Source: Temnopleurus reevesii
Lineage: Eukaryota; Echinodermata; Echinoidea; Temnopleuroida; Temnopleuridae
Assembly (NCBI GenBank): GCA_036244855.1
Contig: BQKZ01000889.1
Span: forward strand, 54,375-118,374
DNA: 64,000 nucleotides
Direction of reading: 5' to 3'
Shown: positions 11,431 to 22,856 of the stretch, piece by piece
Layout of the letters: every line of letters starts with the position of its first letter
Position numbering within the stretch: position 1 is the stretch's first letter
The notes under the pieces: model-generated
Database searches by the model: none
Seen by the model: only the letters and a program-made list of their open reading frames with translations
What the model was told of the DNA's origin: nothing
Position numbers and translations under genes: made by a program

Positions 11431-12110
11431 ATTTGAATAGAGGTGTAAGACACAAAAACGGACATAATGAGATGGGTAAAGATGAAGGGAGTAACTCGGA
11501 AAGGGTTAGAGGGAAAAAAGAAAGACATTAGGAAAGATGAAGAGAGATATATGAAGAGAATGTTAGCAAACGTAAGAGAGAGTTGAATAACTTATAAAGT
11601 GATGAAATGTGCTGGTAACAGCAGGGGAGTTATAGATGAAAAAGCAATAGAGATATACAAATAGGAACAATCAAGAGAAAGTAAGTAAGAAGAAGTGAGT
11701 GAGAACAAGAGTGAAGATAGAGGGAAGAGTGAGTTGATGGAGAGTGTGTAAATACCAGAGGGGAGAGAAAGAGGAAGAGAGAGGATCAAGAAAGATCAGG
11801 AAAAGAGAGAAGACAGTGAAAGAGAAAGATAGAAAGGTAAAAATCTGGTGATGCTGGTGAAAAATATCCATGGTGATGGAGAAGGGGATACACAGGGAGG
11901 GTGTTTAGAGGAAGACGATGGTGTGGGGTGGAAGCAGAATTGTGCCAGTGTAAATAGCTGCTGGGAGGAGTGAGAAAGAGAGGAGGGTGGGATGGGGAGT
12001 AGAGCATATGGACATATCAGTTCAGATAAAAGAATGGTATATATGCTATACAGAGAGAGGTAGACAGGGGGAATGGAGAGAAAAGAGGGAAGGGGGTTCA
12101 GCGGAATGGG
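11290..12110. repeat. Purine-rich tract with GA microsatellite
   Basis: About 800 bp of strongly purine-biased plus strand. A GA repeat covers about 11384-11427. The minus-strand frames are Ser/Leu/Phe-rich artefacts. Confidence 0.75.
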
Positions 12111-13329
12111 GCAAAAGGTGGAACAATATGGTTCTGTAGTGTAAGATATGCTAGTTGGAGAATGGGGATGAATCTCAAATTTGGCTCCTTAACTCCATAT
12201 TTAGCTTCAGTTATATGCCCATCAGTCCATTTTTACCCATGCCACCTCTCTTCCAATTTCTACATTCTTTTCCAGCCTCATTTATGTGTGTGTCTAAAAT
12301 TCACTTCATTGTGTATCCATAATCATAGATGCTCAGTTTTAGTCATTTTAATTTGATCTTTGATAATAGGCTTCATTGCAATTTCCATTAATATTCAAAG
12401 TCAGGTTTATTTAACAGATGCTGTCTGGATTAATCATGAAAGGAGACATTTTTCAAGATAATAATCTGAGACTTCTCAAAGTTAGGTCTTTTTGTGTGGT
12501 ATAAAGACCCAGTAAGCCAATTATTTGTGTCATTTTAAGCCTATAATCTCAACCACGCTTGGGTGAGCACAGCTGTAGTTTTGATAGATTCTACCCCAAC
12601 TCGAGATGGCAGCATTGTTTTCAGTATTATGTAGGGTATCGAGAATGTAGTTAAAAAGGTAAAACAAAGATTGCAGATCTGAAAATTTCAACTCAGAATA
12701 TGCTAAGTGAAATGTACTAGGCACAAGATATGGCATGTGCACTAAAATGCCAGAAGTAAAATGTGTGAAATTGTCTGTCATGACTTGTTTTAATAGAGGA
12801 TTAAAATTTCATGAAAATTGGAAGAGTCCAGGGTCGCATTAGAATAATGATATTGTTTCTGTTGCATGGAGAGACCTGCCTTTGACCCCTACCATGGGAT
12901 CTTCAATCCCCCTCCTGTTGTGTGAATGCAACCATGAAAATATTCTGGTAAAAGCTGTTAGTGTAAAAGCTACTACCACCACCTGTCTGCGCCCATGCCA
13001 TGGACCCATTGTCATGATTGGTAGTGGCACGCGCCCCTCACTATTCAATGGTGTTCCTTTCTATTGTATAGCACACCAGGGGCAACACCAATAACCTCCT
13101 TAGTCTGTACAAACCAGCCCAAATAATCACCATTAAAATACTTCAATTCACGGCTTTGTGAATTACTCCAATTTCATGAATCGATCCGAGTACAGTATAT
13201 AATCTGACTTATTTTTCATCATTAAAGGAAACTTCCTTTGTGAAAGTGAACATTAGGTATGAAAATTTGGAATGTTCAGAGGGGACTAAATTAATATTAT
13301 CACTAGCCTTTTAAAAGGATTCCTGAGAT
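12111..13329. other. Unannotated stretch with one GC-richer patch
   Basis: Mostly AT-rich. At 12830-13100 a more complex patch (CTGTCTGCGCCCATGCCATGG, GGCACGCGCCCC) is open on both strands for about 70 codons (plus 12882-13094, minus 12839-13048). There is no domain or clear splice pair. It may be an old repeat or conserved DNA. Confidence 0.3.
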
Positions 13330-13540
13330 GTCAGAAATTGAGCCATTCTTTATTAACCATACACTCTTGTGTTCATCTCTTCTTAATTTGTTTCTTTCTC
13401 TTTCCTCCTTTACCTCTCTCTCTCACTCTGCCTTTCTTTCCTCCACCATCTACTTATTTATTTTCCTCACCTTTCCTTCTGTATTTATCTGTGTTTGAGT
13501 GGGTTTGTGTGTTTGTGAGTGTGTGTCTGTGTGTGAATAT

Positions 13541-13588
<48 letters not shown>

Positions 13589-13890
13589 GCTATCTCTCTT
13601 TCCAATTCTCCTTGTTTATTTCCTCCTCTTTCTCTTTTTTTCTCCACATAAATACATCTACATTCTCCTCAACATCTCTCTCCCTCCTTCTCTCTTTCTC
13701 TTTCTCTATCCTTCCTCTCTCCCTCCATCATGTCTCTCTCCCTCCTTTGCTCTTTCTCTTTCTCTATCCTTCCTCCTTCCCTCCATCATGTCTCTCTCCC
13801 TCCTTATCTTCCCTCCTTTTCTCCTCCTACACATTTCTCTCCATCACCTTCTCCCTCTCATTCTTTCTATCTAAGCTCATTCTTCATTCT
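13330..13890. repeat. Pyrimidine tract with CT microsatellite and 58-bp tandem duplication
   Basis: C/T-rich plus strand with a CT repeat at about 13543-13587. A 58-bp unit starting TCTCTCTCCCTCC is repeated at 13675, 13733 and, as a partial copy, 13791; the unit contains CTATCCTTCC and CCATCATG. The overlapping frames are artefacts. Confidence 0.75.
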
Positions 13891-14521
13891 TCACCACACC
13901 TATAAACCTGACACAGTTCTGGTTCGTGTAAGCAATAAACCTGCTACAAATTGCCTCCCTCATGATATACCACTTATATCTTTCCAATCTCATTGGCCTC
14001 CTTTCAGTAACTATCCTGTTTTTATCTGGATATAGGATCAATTTCATTGACTAGTTTGTGAGCAATTGTTAATAGAGAATTGGTAATTAATGAAATTATT
14101 AATTGTGGAACATTATATTAATGTAATGTTATTCATTACCTTGGCTTATCAGTGAGAACATTATTGACAGTGTAATGTTGTTTATTACTTAGTTATATTA
14201 TAGGTAAATTATTGATTATAATGAAAAATTATCTAACTGTAATGTCTTTTATTACTTTACAATGCAACTTTGTAAGTTTTTTTTGCAATTTTGATTTTGT
14301 ACCAGAACACTTGAAACATGAAAAGCACAAAAACGTAAACATAGCAGGGAATTCCAATTACACAATGTAGTCAAAGTTCTGTTAACTCTTTGATACACAT
14401 TTCCTTTGTACAATATGAAAATAAATATTGATTTTGATTGCATAAATCATTAGAATAGCTCTTACCGGTATCTTTCTTATCCAGAATACTATGTACTGCA
14501 TTCAACTTACAGGTTTAAAAC
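13891..14521. other. AT-rich stretch with weak repeat
   Basis: A phrase like GTAATGTTATTCATTAC recurs three times at about 14117, 14172 and 14239, which may be a decayed tandem repeat. AATAAATATTGATTTTGATTG near 14421-14441 resembles a LINE 3' end. No gene is seen. Confidence 0.4.
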
Positions 14522-14525
14522 TTAA

Positions 14526-15176
14526 AGGGGAACTTTTATGACACTGTATATTAATTTTGTCTGATTAATTGTTTTAATATGCATCCGTATCCGCCACCTT
14601 TTTCATCTCTTTTTATTTCATAGAGGTGAAAAATCAAGAAATGTTATGGTTGTTTGGAACGCCCCTCAAAAACGGACCGCACGTATCCGGTGGGTTGGGA
14701 CATCGATCTGTCAATCATCATGACGTCATATACAGACATTGCTGAGCAAGAACCGGCGTTTGCGTGTGTTATTCTATGCATTTATGATATTGTTTTGCGC
14801 TAATTATACCCGCGATTTGAAGATTTTTTGTTTATAGGCAGAACGGGTGGATTCTTCAGAAGTTTAGGAAGACAGTTATTCAAGTCCTGACTCTGATATC
14901 GAGGAGGATATTGAACAAGAAGGAGAAATATTAGGGGCACAATCCTACATGTTAAAGTCCGTGATTTAGATGCAAGACTGGATATGACGTCACAGACCCC
15001 GCCTGTCAATAGATGTGCCGTAGAGGCGGTATTTCTGGGAGGCGGGGCATAGCTCTCTGACCCAGATGAAAATGTTGATTGAAAATATTTTTTTTAAATG
15101 CTAAGAGGCGTATTTTGTTCAGGAAAATGGAATTATTATGTAAAGATATTCTGAAGAGTGTCATAAAAGCTCCCCT
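14526..15176. mobile_element. Nonautonomous TTAA-flanked DNA transposon (651 bp)
   Basis: TTAA sits at both edges (14522-14525 and 15177-15180). The termini are inverted repeats: AGGGGAACTTTTATGACACT at the left against AGGGGAGCTTTTATGACACT read from the right, 19 of 20 identical. TTAA target duplications are known for the piggyBac and Kolobok superfamilies; the AGGGG start leans towards Kolobok, but this is inference. The inside is richer in CpG than the flanks and includes an acidic open stretch (DSDIEEDIEQEGEILG, about 14895-14942) that may be the decayed remnant of a coding region. No intact transposase is present. Confidence 0.75.
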
Positions 15177-15204
15177 TTAAACATTGAGTCACAAGAGTCA
15201 CAAG

Positions 15205-15480
15205 TGGAGGCGTCGTGGTGTAGTGGTTCTGACTCTCGCCTTTCAACACGAGGGTTGTAGGTTCGAATCTTACCCATGGCCTCAATTTCCTTCAGCAAGA
15301 AATTTATCCACATTGTGCTGCTCTCAACCCAGGTAAGGTGAATGGGTACCGGTAGGAAGAAATTCCTTGAATGCAGTGAGCACCGAATGGTAGCCATGCT
15401 ATAGCAGGGTAATAATGCACAGAGTGCTTAGAAACACTTTGTATTAAGTGCTATATAAATGTTGTGTATCATTATTATTA
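15205..15480 (+). mobile_element. tRNA-derived SINE (family A)
   Basis: The head GGCGTCGTGGTGTAGTGG is followed by a B-box region (GGTTCGAATCTTACC), the CAACCCAGGTAAGGTGAATG body, the AGTGCTATATAAATG tail and an ATT end. It begins only about 30 bp after the TTAA transposon and has decayed in the body (GCAGTGAGCACC in place of the usual GCGCACTTGG-type segment). It is on the opposite strand to the copy at 2544. Confidence 0.85.
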
Positions 15481-16851
15481 AGAAAAGAAATCATTCATTC
15501 ATCTATAACATATAATGATTACACTAAAACTGTTATGACCTATGCAAGAGATTTGTTGCTTTTTTTTTTTTTACTAATGCGTGGTATGGAACAAAATATC
15601 TGATCAGTGGATTTCTAGAAAATATCTAATTCGGTCAAATATAGACTGATCCATTTCACTGTTGACATCGTGATAATTTGTACTATTGCACTTTCAGTAA
15701 TTCATTATATGTATAATGGTACTTTGTTGTATTGCAAACGCTCCAATCACAACCATAAACATGATCATATTTCTCATCTCAATCATAAAAAGATGGAAGT
15801 TGAAAGAAGAAGTGGAGTCAGAAGTTGTGTATACGGCTGGTTAATTATTATAATGGATGCTTATTCCAATTCAAGTCATTCTACGGGCATGGAGGAGGGG
15901 ATTACTAGGATAGATGAGGGCATCGTTTACCATGGTAACCACAAGTATAGACGCATGTAAGCAGTCCACAGATCCATGTCTTATATTCAAAGGATCACCG
16001 TCGTATCATAGATACTAACAAGAAAATATGAATATATTAGTTGTTGGATTGGTCTGCGAATATTCATGTAATGGCTTGATGTATCTCAGGAGTGTCGTCT
16101 GGATTCGGTAGTAGATGAAAGATGCTTCATGATGCAGTTTGGAGAAATAGATTTGAAATTCCAGATGTAAAAGAAGTATTGTTTTGTGATATCAACATTC
16201 TTTGTTTTCCTTTGAGTTTGTAGTACTCAATTCTTTTGGGTTGCCATTATTTTGGGATCATCACCGTCGAATGGTCCTCTGATAACTTTAATGTAGTAGT
16301 TTTTAAATATTGCTCTTCTGATATATTGGAAGGTGTACCATATGTGCTTGTTACGGGGATTATCTTTTTTATAGCATGTCTTAATGTCCATCCAGCTTAT
16401 GAGTGATGTACATTTTTGTTTAGTTGCCTGTGAAATCAACAATATTATCCTTTAAGCAGAAAGTGTTTAATTAAACATTTCACCAACACATTTTCCTAAA
16501 GAACAGAGAAATACTTGTTTGTTTGAATATGTTTTGTAGAGAGACAAATAATTTGGAATACTTTTGTGAATAATAAATTTTCACCTCTTTTACCAGTTCA
16601 TCTGGGTTTTTCTCTCATTTATCCATTCTTTCGCCTGTCTAACTGAACCCTCAAGTCAACCAGCTGTCCGCCCAAGTTCACAAAGAAGTTCACAATTCCT
16701 GTACTTTCTTAGCATGCCCTAGTCTCAGCAAATCAAATCCCTGTAGCTAACTTGAAGCGAAACAATAAGACAAGGAGGTCCCTTGGATTTCAGCCGCTGA
16801 ACCATAGAAGCTTTGCCCTCTAGATGTAATTTAGTATCCATTGGCCAAGCA
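15481..16851. other. AT-rich stretch with a palindromic X-box-like motif
   Basis: No gene is supported. TTTACCATGGTAAC at 15926-15939 matches the RFX X-box consensus except at the first base. The frame 15670-15960 covering it lacks a domain. The rest is plain sequence. Confidence 0.35.
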
Positions 16852-16945
16852 TTCTACGATAATTCCCTTCTTGCCTGGGTAAGGGATGTGGGACTGTGTT
16901 CTACGCTAATTCCCTTCTTGCCTGGGTAAGGGATGTGGGACTGTG
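16852..16945. repeat. 47-bp tandem duplication
   Basis: Two adjacent 47-bp units start at 16852 and 16899 and differ at one base (TTCTACGATAA against TTCTACGCTAA). Each contains TTCCCTTCTTGCCTGGGTAAGGG. The near identity marks a recent duplication, or a mis-assembly. Confidence 0.85.
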
Positions 16946-16957
16946 TTGGTAGCTTTG

Positions 16958-17825
16958 ACAAGTTCATGACCTGCATTGTTTACATCCTAATGCAAAGTGT
17001 GAGGGGTAAAGTTATAGAGGGGAACGAGGAGGAGAGAGAGAGAGACTGGGGAGGCGAGGAATGCAGTAACGATATATATAGAAAAAGAAGGGGAAGATAA
17101 AGAAAGAGAGCAAGAAAGAGAATGAGAGAGAAAAGAAGTTCATGACCTGCATTGTTTACATCCTAATAAAAAGTTTGAGATGGAGAGCCGAAGATAAATG
17201 GGGAGAAGGGAGGAGAGGGTCACATAATAGATAAACAGAAAAAGAAGGGGTAGAGAGAGAAAAGGAGGGAGAGAGACAGATAGAGAGATAGGGAAGGGGG
17301 AGAGAGAGGATGAGAAGTTTGTGACCTGCATTGTTTCTATTTTCCATAGTTTGAGGTTGTGAGAGGGAAGACGAGAAATGGAGGAGAGAGGTAACATTAG
17401 AGAGGAGAGAGGGGAGAAGAGAGAGCATGGGGAGGAGAGGGATGCATTATGGATGTAGAGACAAAGAAGGTTGGAAAGAGAGAGAGAGGGGGAGGGAAAG
17501 AAAGAAGAGAGAGGGAGAAATGATAAGGACAGAAGAAAGAGGTAAATAGGGGTGGGTAGAACATAAATTGAGAGAGAGACAGAGAGATAGAGGGATGGAG
17601 TGAAGGGAGAAGACATTTGCATGCACAAAAATATCCACCAAATGCGTGCAGATGGCCTTTGAGACTTCTTGTAGAAGATGGAGAGAGAGAGAGGGAGTGA
17701 GGTGAGATGAAAAAGATGGTACAGGGAAAAGCAGGAGGAAGTAGATATTATGAGAGAAAAAACGGAGAAGGACGGAATGATGAGAGGGGATAAGGGAGAA
17801 ATTCTATATAAGAAGTAGAAAAATA
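16958..17825. repeat. Purine-rich repeat array, about 175-bp period
   Basis: A phrase containing TGACCTGCATTGTTT recurs at about 16967, 17147 and 17320, each followed by 100-150 bp of AG-rich sequence, so the tract grew partly by tandem duplication. Beyond the last copy the plus strand stays purine-rich to about 17825. The long minus-strand frame (17140-17835, 231 codons) is Ser/Leu/Pro-rich low complexity, not a gene. Confidence 0.7.
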
Positions 17826-18094
17826 TAGCAGTCAAGTGAAACCAGGGTAAAAATAAGTTTCCAATGTAGAAAAAAAGAATGAAAGTTGATTTTAAAGACC
17901 GCCTTTAGATATAATGCCCAGATATCAATCTGTCTGTTGACTGATTTGATCTGCATAACCAGTGGGTATTTATTGGGTGTTATTCAGCGCCCTACTTTCT
18001 GTAATGAAGGAAGAGCTTAGAATGAGACTGGAATACTGTCTCAATGACACTGTGCTAAGATTAGTGATCATGTCCTGGCCCCCTCCCCGCAATA

Positions 18095-18201
18095 TATCTC
18101 TGCCCTTTTCTCTTTTTCTCTTCTTTTCGAATTTTTCCCTTATTGGGTTTTTTGTTATCTCTCCCCCTCCCTCTCTCTCTCTCTCTCTCTCTTGCTCTCT
18201 A

Positions 18202-18248
<47 letters not shown>

Positions 18249-18320
18249 TTCTATCCCTATTCACTTGTTGTTGTTTTTATTTTAGTCTCTTTCCTTCTGG
18301 TTTTCTTTCACTCTTCTTAT
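18095..18320. repeat. Pyrimidine tract with CT microsatellite
   Basis: CT repeats at about 18172-18195 and 18205-18243 sit within C/T-rich DNA. Frames on both strands here (Ser/Leu or Arg/Glu repeats) are artefacts. Confidence 0.85.
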
Positions 18321-19467
18321 TCCATTTATTCCCAGAAAGGCTTTGTGCTCTGGTCTACCCTGGGCTGAAGCGATGGTAATGATGATACAAAGACAGCATT
18401 TAGCCCTGTGCAAAGTAGATACTGCTTTTTATCAATTGCATGTATTACTGTCATGTCAGTTTCATGGGTTCCTGTTCTGATATGCAGGGTAGAATTATGT
18501 AGATAGCAGGCAGTGATGAGGAATGGGTACATGGAATGAATGAATTTTTCTCAAAATATTTCTATACTTTATCTTTTTAAGATGTATTTTTTCATTGTGG
18601 GAGATTTTATGTTGACGCTCTGATTCATGATAGTTTTAGTAATTGTTATCTTCAGTAGATAGCTAACAACCCAAACCTACATATTTCAATAAATCAGACT
18701 TTTTAATTTCAGTTGTTAGTTAAATTTTACTCTCGTTGCTCTTATTTTGTTTATTATATTTTATGTTGTATTTATTAAGTGTTATCTTCAGTAGATAGCA
18801 CACAGAATATGCACTGAATAGGCCAAATTTTGGGAGTGGTTTCATTTTACCTCATATTTTAACCATCAATTTGCAAATCTTTACACTCATCAGAATGCAT
18901 AATTAACTTGCGCAGAAAGACCTTTCAGAAAACATGAAAATTACAACTGTCAACTCATATAGAATTATGATAAGAATAAGTTACCTCTCTTTATTTTACA
19001 GGTAGATTAAGGAGATGCATATTGTTTTTTCTGAATATTGAATTGAATCAGAATTTTTTTTTTTAGATACTGATATTTTTATAGTTACTGGTGAGAATAT
19101 TCACTCTTGTCAGATTTATGTCATTTACTATTTTCCATTATAGATGTATATTTCTTTTTCTCACTAAGATTATGTTAATTTTGAAGAAACAAAGTGTTTC
19201 CCAGCTTAACAATGTTTGTTGAACTTATTCTGTGGGATGAAAATTTAGCAAATTTTAGCTGCTTTTTTATCCAAAGAGATTGTACAATCATGCACACTCT
19301 GACAAACAACTTTGAAACATGAATATTTTTTTCATGAGTGTTTTCAATTGAAAGGATAGCTTTCACAAAAACTTAATGTGGCCACTTGATATATTTGTAT
19401 GTGCATACAAAATGCAGACAATTGGATCTAACACGAGTAGATTTAATGGATTTGTAGTGATAGAGTA
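18321..19467. other. AT-rich stretch, nothing recognised
   Basis: No gene. A short phrase TTATCTTCAGTAGATAGC occurs twice, near 18646 and 18783. Otherwise unremarkable. Confidence 0.55.
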
Positions 19468-20173
19468 AAGTATTTCAGTGATCCTTTGTGATTTAGCTTG
19501 TCAGATTTTTGCTTCAGAGAAATTTGTAAGGAACATTTAAGGCACATTAAAAGATAAGAATTTGCAATGTTTTTAAAAATGTTGCTTATGGGGGAAATAG
19601 AGGGCTTAGTTGTGTAAAAAACTGAGTTCATTCACCTCCACTATAAAAAGTGCATATAGGTGTGATATTTCCTCCAAATTTTAATCAGAAAGTTATTTTC
19701 ATGTTTACCCCAAGATAGAGTTTGCTTGAATTTGATTTAATATTTCCTTTATTGTGTTCATTGCGTGATTAAGAAATTCAATCCTAAAATTATTGGAATA
19801 ACTATAAATGCTCCTATCATGAGCTATCTTTGTGCTTAATTGATTGGTTGCTTAATTGATTGCTTAATTGACGGCTATGTCTTATGCGCTATATAAGAAC
19901 TGAATATCATTACTATCATTATTATTATTACTTTTATAATTATCATTATCATTATTACTATTATTATTAATTATCATTATTATTATTAGTGTACATATCA
20001 TTAGTTGGCTCCTGTTTGATGGTGTATAGGATATGTGAGGTCATTATGTTGATACTGACACTTAATGGTCATTAGATTCACTCGTGAATAGAAAAGAGTT
20101 CCAGGAAGAAAGGCATTCCCAAAGGAGTTTGGGATGTGGGGATAGAGGTAGACTGGTGTTGGAAGTTTTCTGT
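19468..20173. repeat. Duplicated segment, copy 1 (likely allelic)
   Basis: Bases 19468 to about 19790 are nearly identical to 20175 to about 20695, apart from a 180-bp insertion in the second copy. Bases from about 19990 to 20173 match 21405-21593. Copy 1 ends exactly at the single n at 20174. A SINE-like tail (ATGCGCTATATAAGAACTG then ATT repeats) sits at 19880-19990. The pattern suggests two haplotype contigs placed side by side rather than a true tandem duplication. Confidence 0.75.
19793..19848. repeat. 56-bp segment also present at 24828
   Basis: The stretch from about TTGGAATAACTATAAATGC to TGCTTAATTGATTGG reappears without visible change at about 24828-24883. It is absent from the second copy of the duplicated segment. 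It may be a fragment of a mobile element or a mis-joined piece. Confidence 0.6.
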
Positions 20174-20498
20174 NAAGTATTTCAGTGATCCTTTGTGATT
20201 TAGCTTGTCAGATTTTTGCTTCAGAGAAATTTGTAAGGAACATTTAAGGCACATTAAAAGATAAGAATTAGCAATGTTTTTAAAAATGTTGCTTGTGGGG
20301 GAAATAGAGGGCTTAGTTGTGTTAAAAACTGAGTTCATTCACCTCCACTCTAAAAAGTGCATATAGGTGTGACATTTCTTCCAAATTTCAATCATTCTAA
20401 ATGTTTACAGAAAGTTACTTCCATGTTTACCCAAAGATAGAGATTGCTTGAATTTGATTTGATATTTCCTTTATTGTGTTCATTGTGTGACAAAAACA

Positions 20499-20668
20499 GT
20501 GTTGTTCAAAAGTTGCAATTTAATCCAAGTTGCAGTTGATCGGAATGTGCCAATCAAAATCATTGTTTCTTGTGCATCTTGGTAAATCCACATACCGTGC
20601 GTAAATGAAAATGCGTGTTACAATTTGCAAAGTTGCAATTGATCTGCATTTGATTTTGAACAACACCC
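20499..20668 (+). mobile_element. MITE family B (170 bp), copy with an empty site nearby
   Basis: The terminal inverted repeats are GTGTTGTTCAAAAGTTGCAA at the left against GTGTTGTTCAAAATCAAATG read from the right. A second copy in the opposite orientation is at 27010-27164 and aligns along its whole length. The paralogous segment at 19765-19775 lacks the element, giving an empty-site comparison. No coding capacity. The superfamily is unclear because the target duplication has mutated. Confidence 0.8.
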
Positions 20669-21200
20669 CCTAAGAAATTCAGTCCAAAAATTATGTCACA
20701 CATTTTATTAATGAGTTCATTAATCACTAGTGTATGATGTTCTAGTGATCTTTAAAAAGTAGATTTGAAAGAGAGGTTGAAGGAACAGATAGCAAGGGAT
20801 ACAGAGAGAGATAGAGAGAGGGGGGGGATAAGAAATGAGAGAAAGAAAAAAATGAGAGAAAATACAAAAGAAATTGAAAGATATAGGGAGTGAAAACAAC
20901 AATAGAAAAGGTATGTAATATTAATTTGCTATTTTAAATTATCTTCAGAACAATTGACAACAATGAAATTGTGCTAGTAGGAAATCATTAGCATATATGT
21001 TACATATTAAAAAAAAAAAACACATTACCAGCAATTGTTCTATGACTCTAAGATAGGTGTTAAGATTTGTTCACTTTCCAGTCGTCATCCTCATGATTTA
21101 AACTTTTTCCTCACTGTTCTTTCTTTATCTGCTTTATTAGCACATAGGGACATGCCATGGCTATGTGTTATGCGCTGTATAAGAACTGAATATTATTATT

Positions 21201-21387
21201 ATAATAATAATAATAATAATAGATGCAATTTATATAGCGCACGTATCCACTCTGCGGAGTGCTCAAGGCGCTTTTACATTATTATTACCCTGGCTTTAGC
21301 CCGGCAGCCATTCNCTGGGAGAGATTCGAACCACCGACCCTCTAGTTAAGAGGCGAGAGTCCGAACCACTACACCACGACGCTCCCA
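21201..21387 (-). mobile_element. tRNA-derived SINE (family A), interrupted by a contig join
   Basis: Minus-strand copy with head (GGAGCGTCGTGGTGTAGTGG read in reverse), B box and tail, but the middle body is missing at the single n at 21314. This indicates a mis-join inside a repeat rather than a natural deletion. Confidence 0.8.
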
Positions 21388-21593
21388 TTATTATCATTAT
21401 TATTAGTAGTATATATATCATTAGTTGGCTCCTGTTTGATGGTGTATAGGATATGTGAGGTCATTATGTTGATTCTGACACTTAATGGTCATTAGATTCA
21501 CTCATTAATAGAAAAGAGTTCCAGGAAGAACGGCATTCTCAAAGGAGTTTGGGATGTGGGGATAGAGGTAGACTGGTGTTGGAAGTTTTCTGG

Positions 21594-22780
21594 TTAAAAA
21601 AAAATCATCACAATTTGACCCCATCTCATTGACATTGAAGTTTTCAATACATTTATGGAAGTGATGGATGAATTTTTATTCAGTTCAATTCAAATAATAA
21701 TAATAATAATAATAATAATGATATACATGGATTTATATAGTGCAATTGCTATACTAAATATATTTAGTTTATGTTTAAATTATTTCATATTTCTTAAACA
21801 TAGCAGGGCATATTCATTGTGTTTATAAACGCATGGTCTGCAAATGTTGTCTTTTCTCTCAATATTCAATATCTATTCCCCTCCTCAGCTGCAAGTTCAT
21901 GTTTAGCAGTGTCTTATCTTTATGACAGGTGGTTAGTACAGAGAAAATACCTGTCCTTTAACCCCTGCACTCCCACTGGGACCCATTAACATGAATAATG
22001 AATAGACTCTAGGCTTGGGTTCTGCTTTAATGTATACCATTAAACTTTCAAGCCTGGACCTAGCCACTTAACCAACACCATCTGCAGAATCCTTCCCTGA
22101 AACTAATAATGGTATCGAAAACCAAAAGGCTTCAATTTACGATGTGATATGAGTAACACTATTAAATGGACATTGCAGATTTAATCCATTTTGATTTCCT
22201 ATAAATTTAGATAATTAATTCATGGTTAGAAAGTATAAACCCTGCGCTTCATATCACAGAGGTGTTAAGCTGTGACCATATAGCCATGTGGAAAAAGATT
22301 GTTAAAATCCCTTCCGAAACGACATATCAATCACACTCGCTATAGGGTCTAAGATATGATCGCATATTGAAATTGCCTATCAAAACACCTTCTTCTAGAA
22401 CTGCCATTTTCTTATTATGTATTCATATTGCTTTCAACACAGAAAAATGAGGTTGCTTGGTGGATGGCTTTGCTTGAGAAATTGGATAGTGATCTGTGAA
22501 AATGGTTATTTTGTTTTGCTTGCTTTTTAAAGTTTTGACATGAAATTTTGATCATATTCACATGAATTTGCATTGTTGTGATAAAAGGGGTAGATAAGGT
22601 TATTTATTTTGTTTCATGACATCTTGATATTTGATCACGGTAAATTGGTAATATATTTATTTACACTTCATTGACATAGGCAGTCAATATTCTATTCATG
22701 AAATTTATGATAAATTTGACTGAGATGTATTCCCTTTTTAGAATACGGGTGAAATTTTGAATAAATATTTCAGGTAATCA
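21594..22780. other. AT-rich stretch with SINE tail fragment
   Basis: An AAT repeat followed by GGATTTATATAGTGCAATTG (about 21695-21755) is a minus-strand SINE tail. No gene is seen in the rest. Confidence 0.5.
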
Positions 22781-22856
22781 TTAAACCAGTGGCTACTGAA
22801 TCCTATAATTCCCATAGACTTTGTGCAGGGACTACTCGATTCCAGTAGTCAATGGA
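22781..22856. mobile_element. Very short MITE family E, copy 1
   Basis: About 76 bp that starts TTAAACCAGTGGCTACTGAA and ends TCCAGTAGTCAATGG, i.e. inverted ends around GGGACTAC. Close relatives are at 51132-51210 and 52734-52813. The TTAA at the edges suggests a TTAA-targeting parent, but the right edge is eroded in this copy. Confidence 0.65.

Larger units (their letters stand above)
20175..21593. repeat. Duplicated segment, copy 2 (likely allelic, with insertions)
   Basis: It begins immediately after the single n at 20174 and follows copy 1 closely. It carries three additions: a MITE at 20499-20668, about 450 bp of other sequence (20700-21160, with a purine tract at 20765-20900) and a SINE at 21201-21387 that contains another single n. 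It ends with the same TGGAAGTTTTCTG as copy 1. Confidence 0.7.

Noticed and set aside
17140..17835. Longest open frame in the window (231 codons, minus)
   Set aside because: It is almost wholly Ser/Leu/Pro from the pyrimidine side of an AG-rich repeat array; no domain, and the repeat period explains it.
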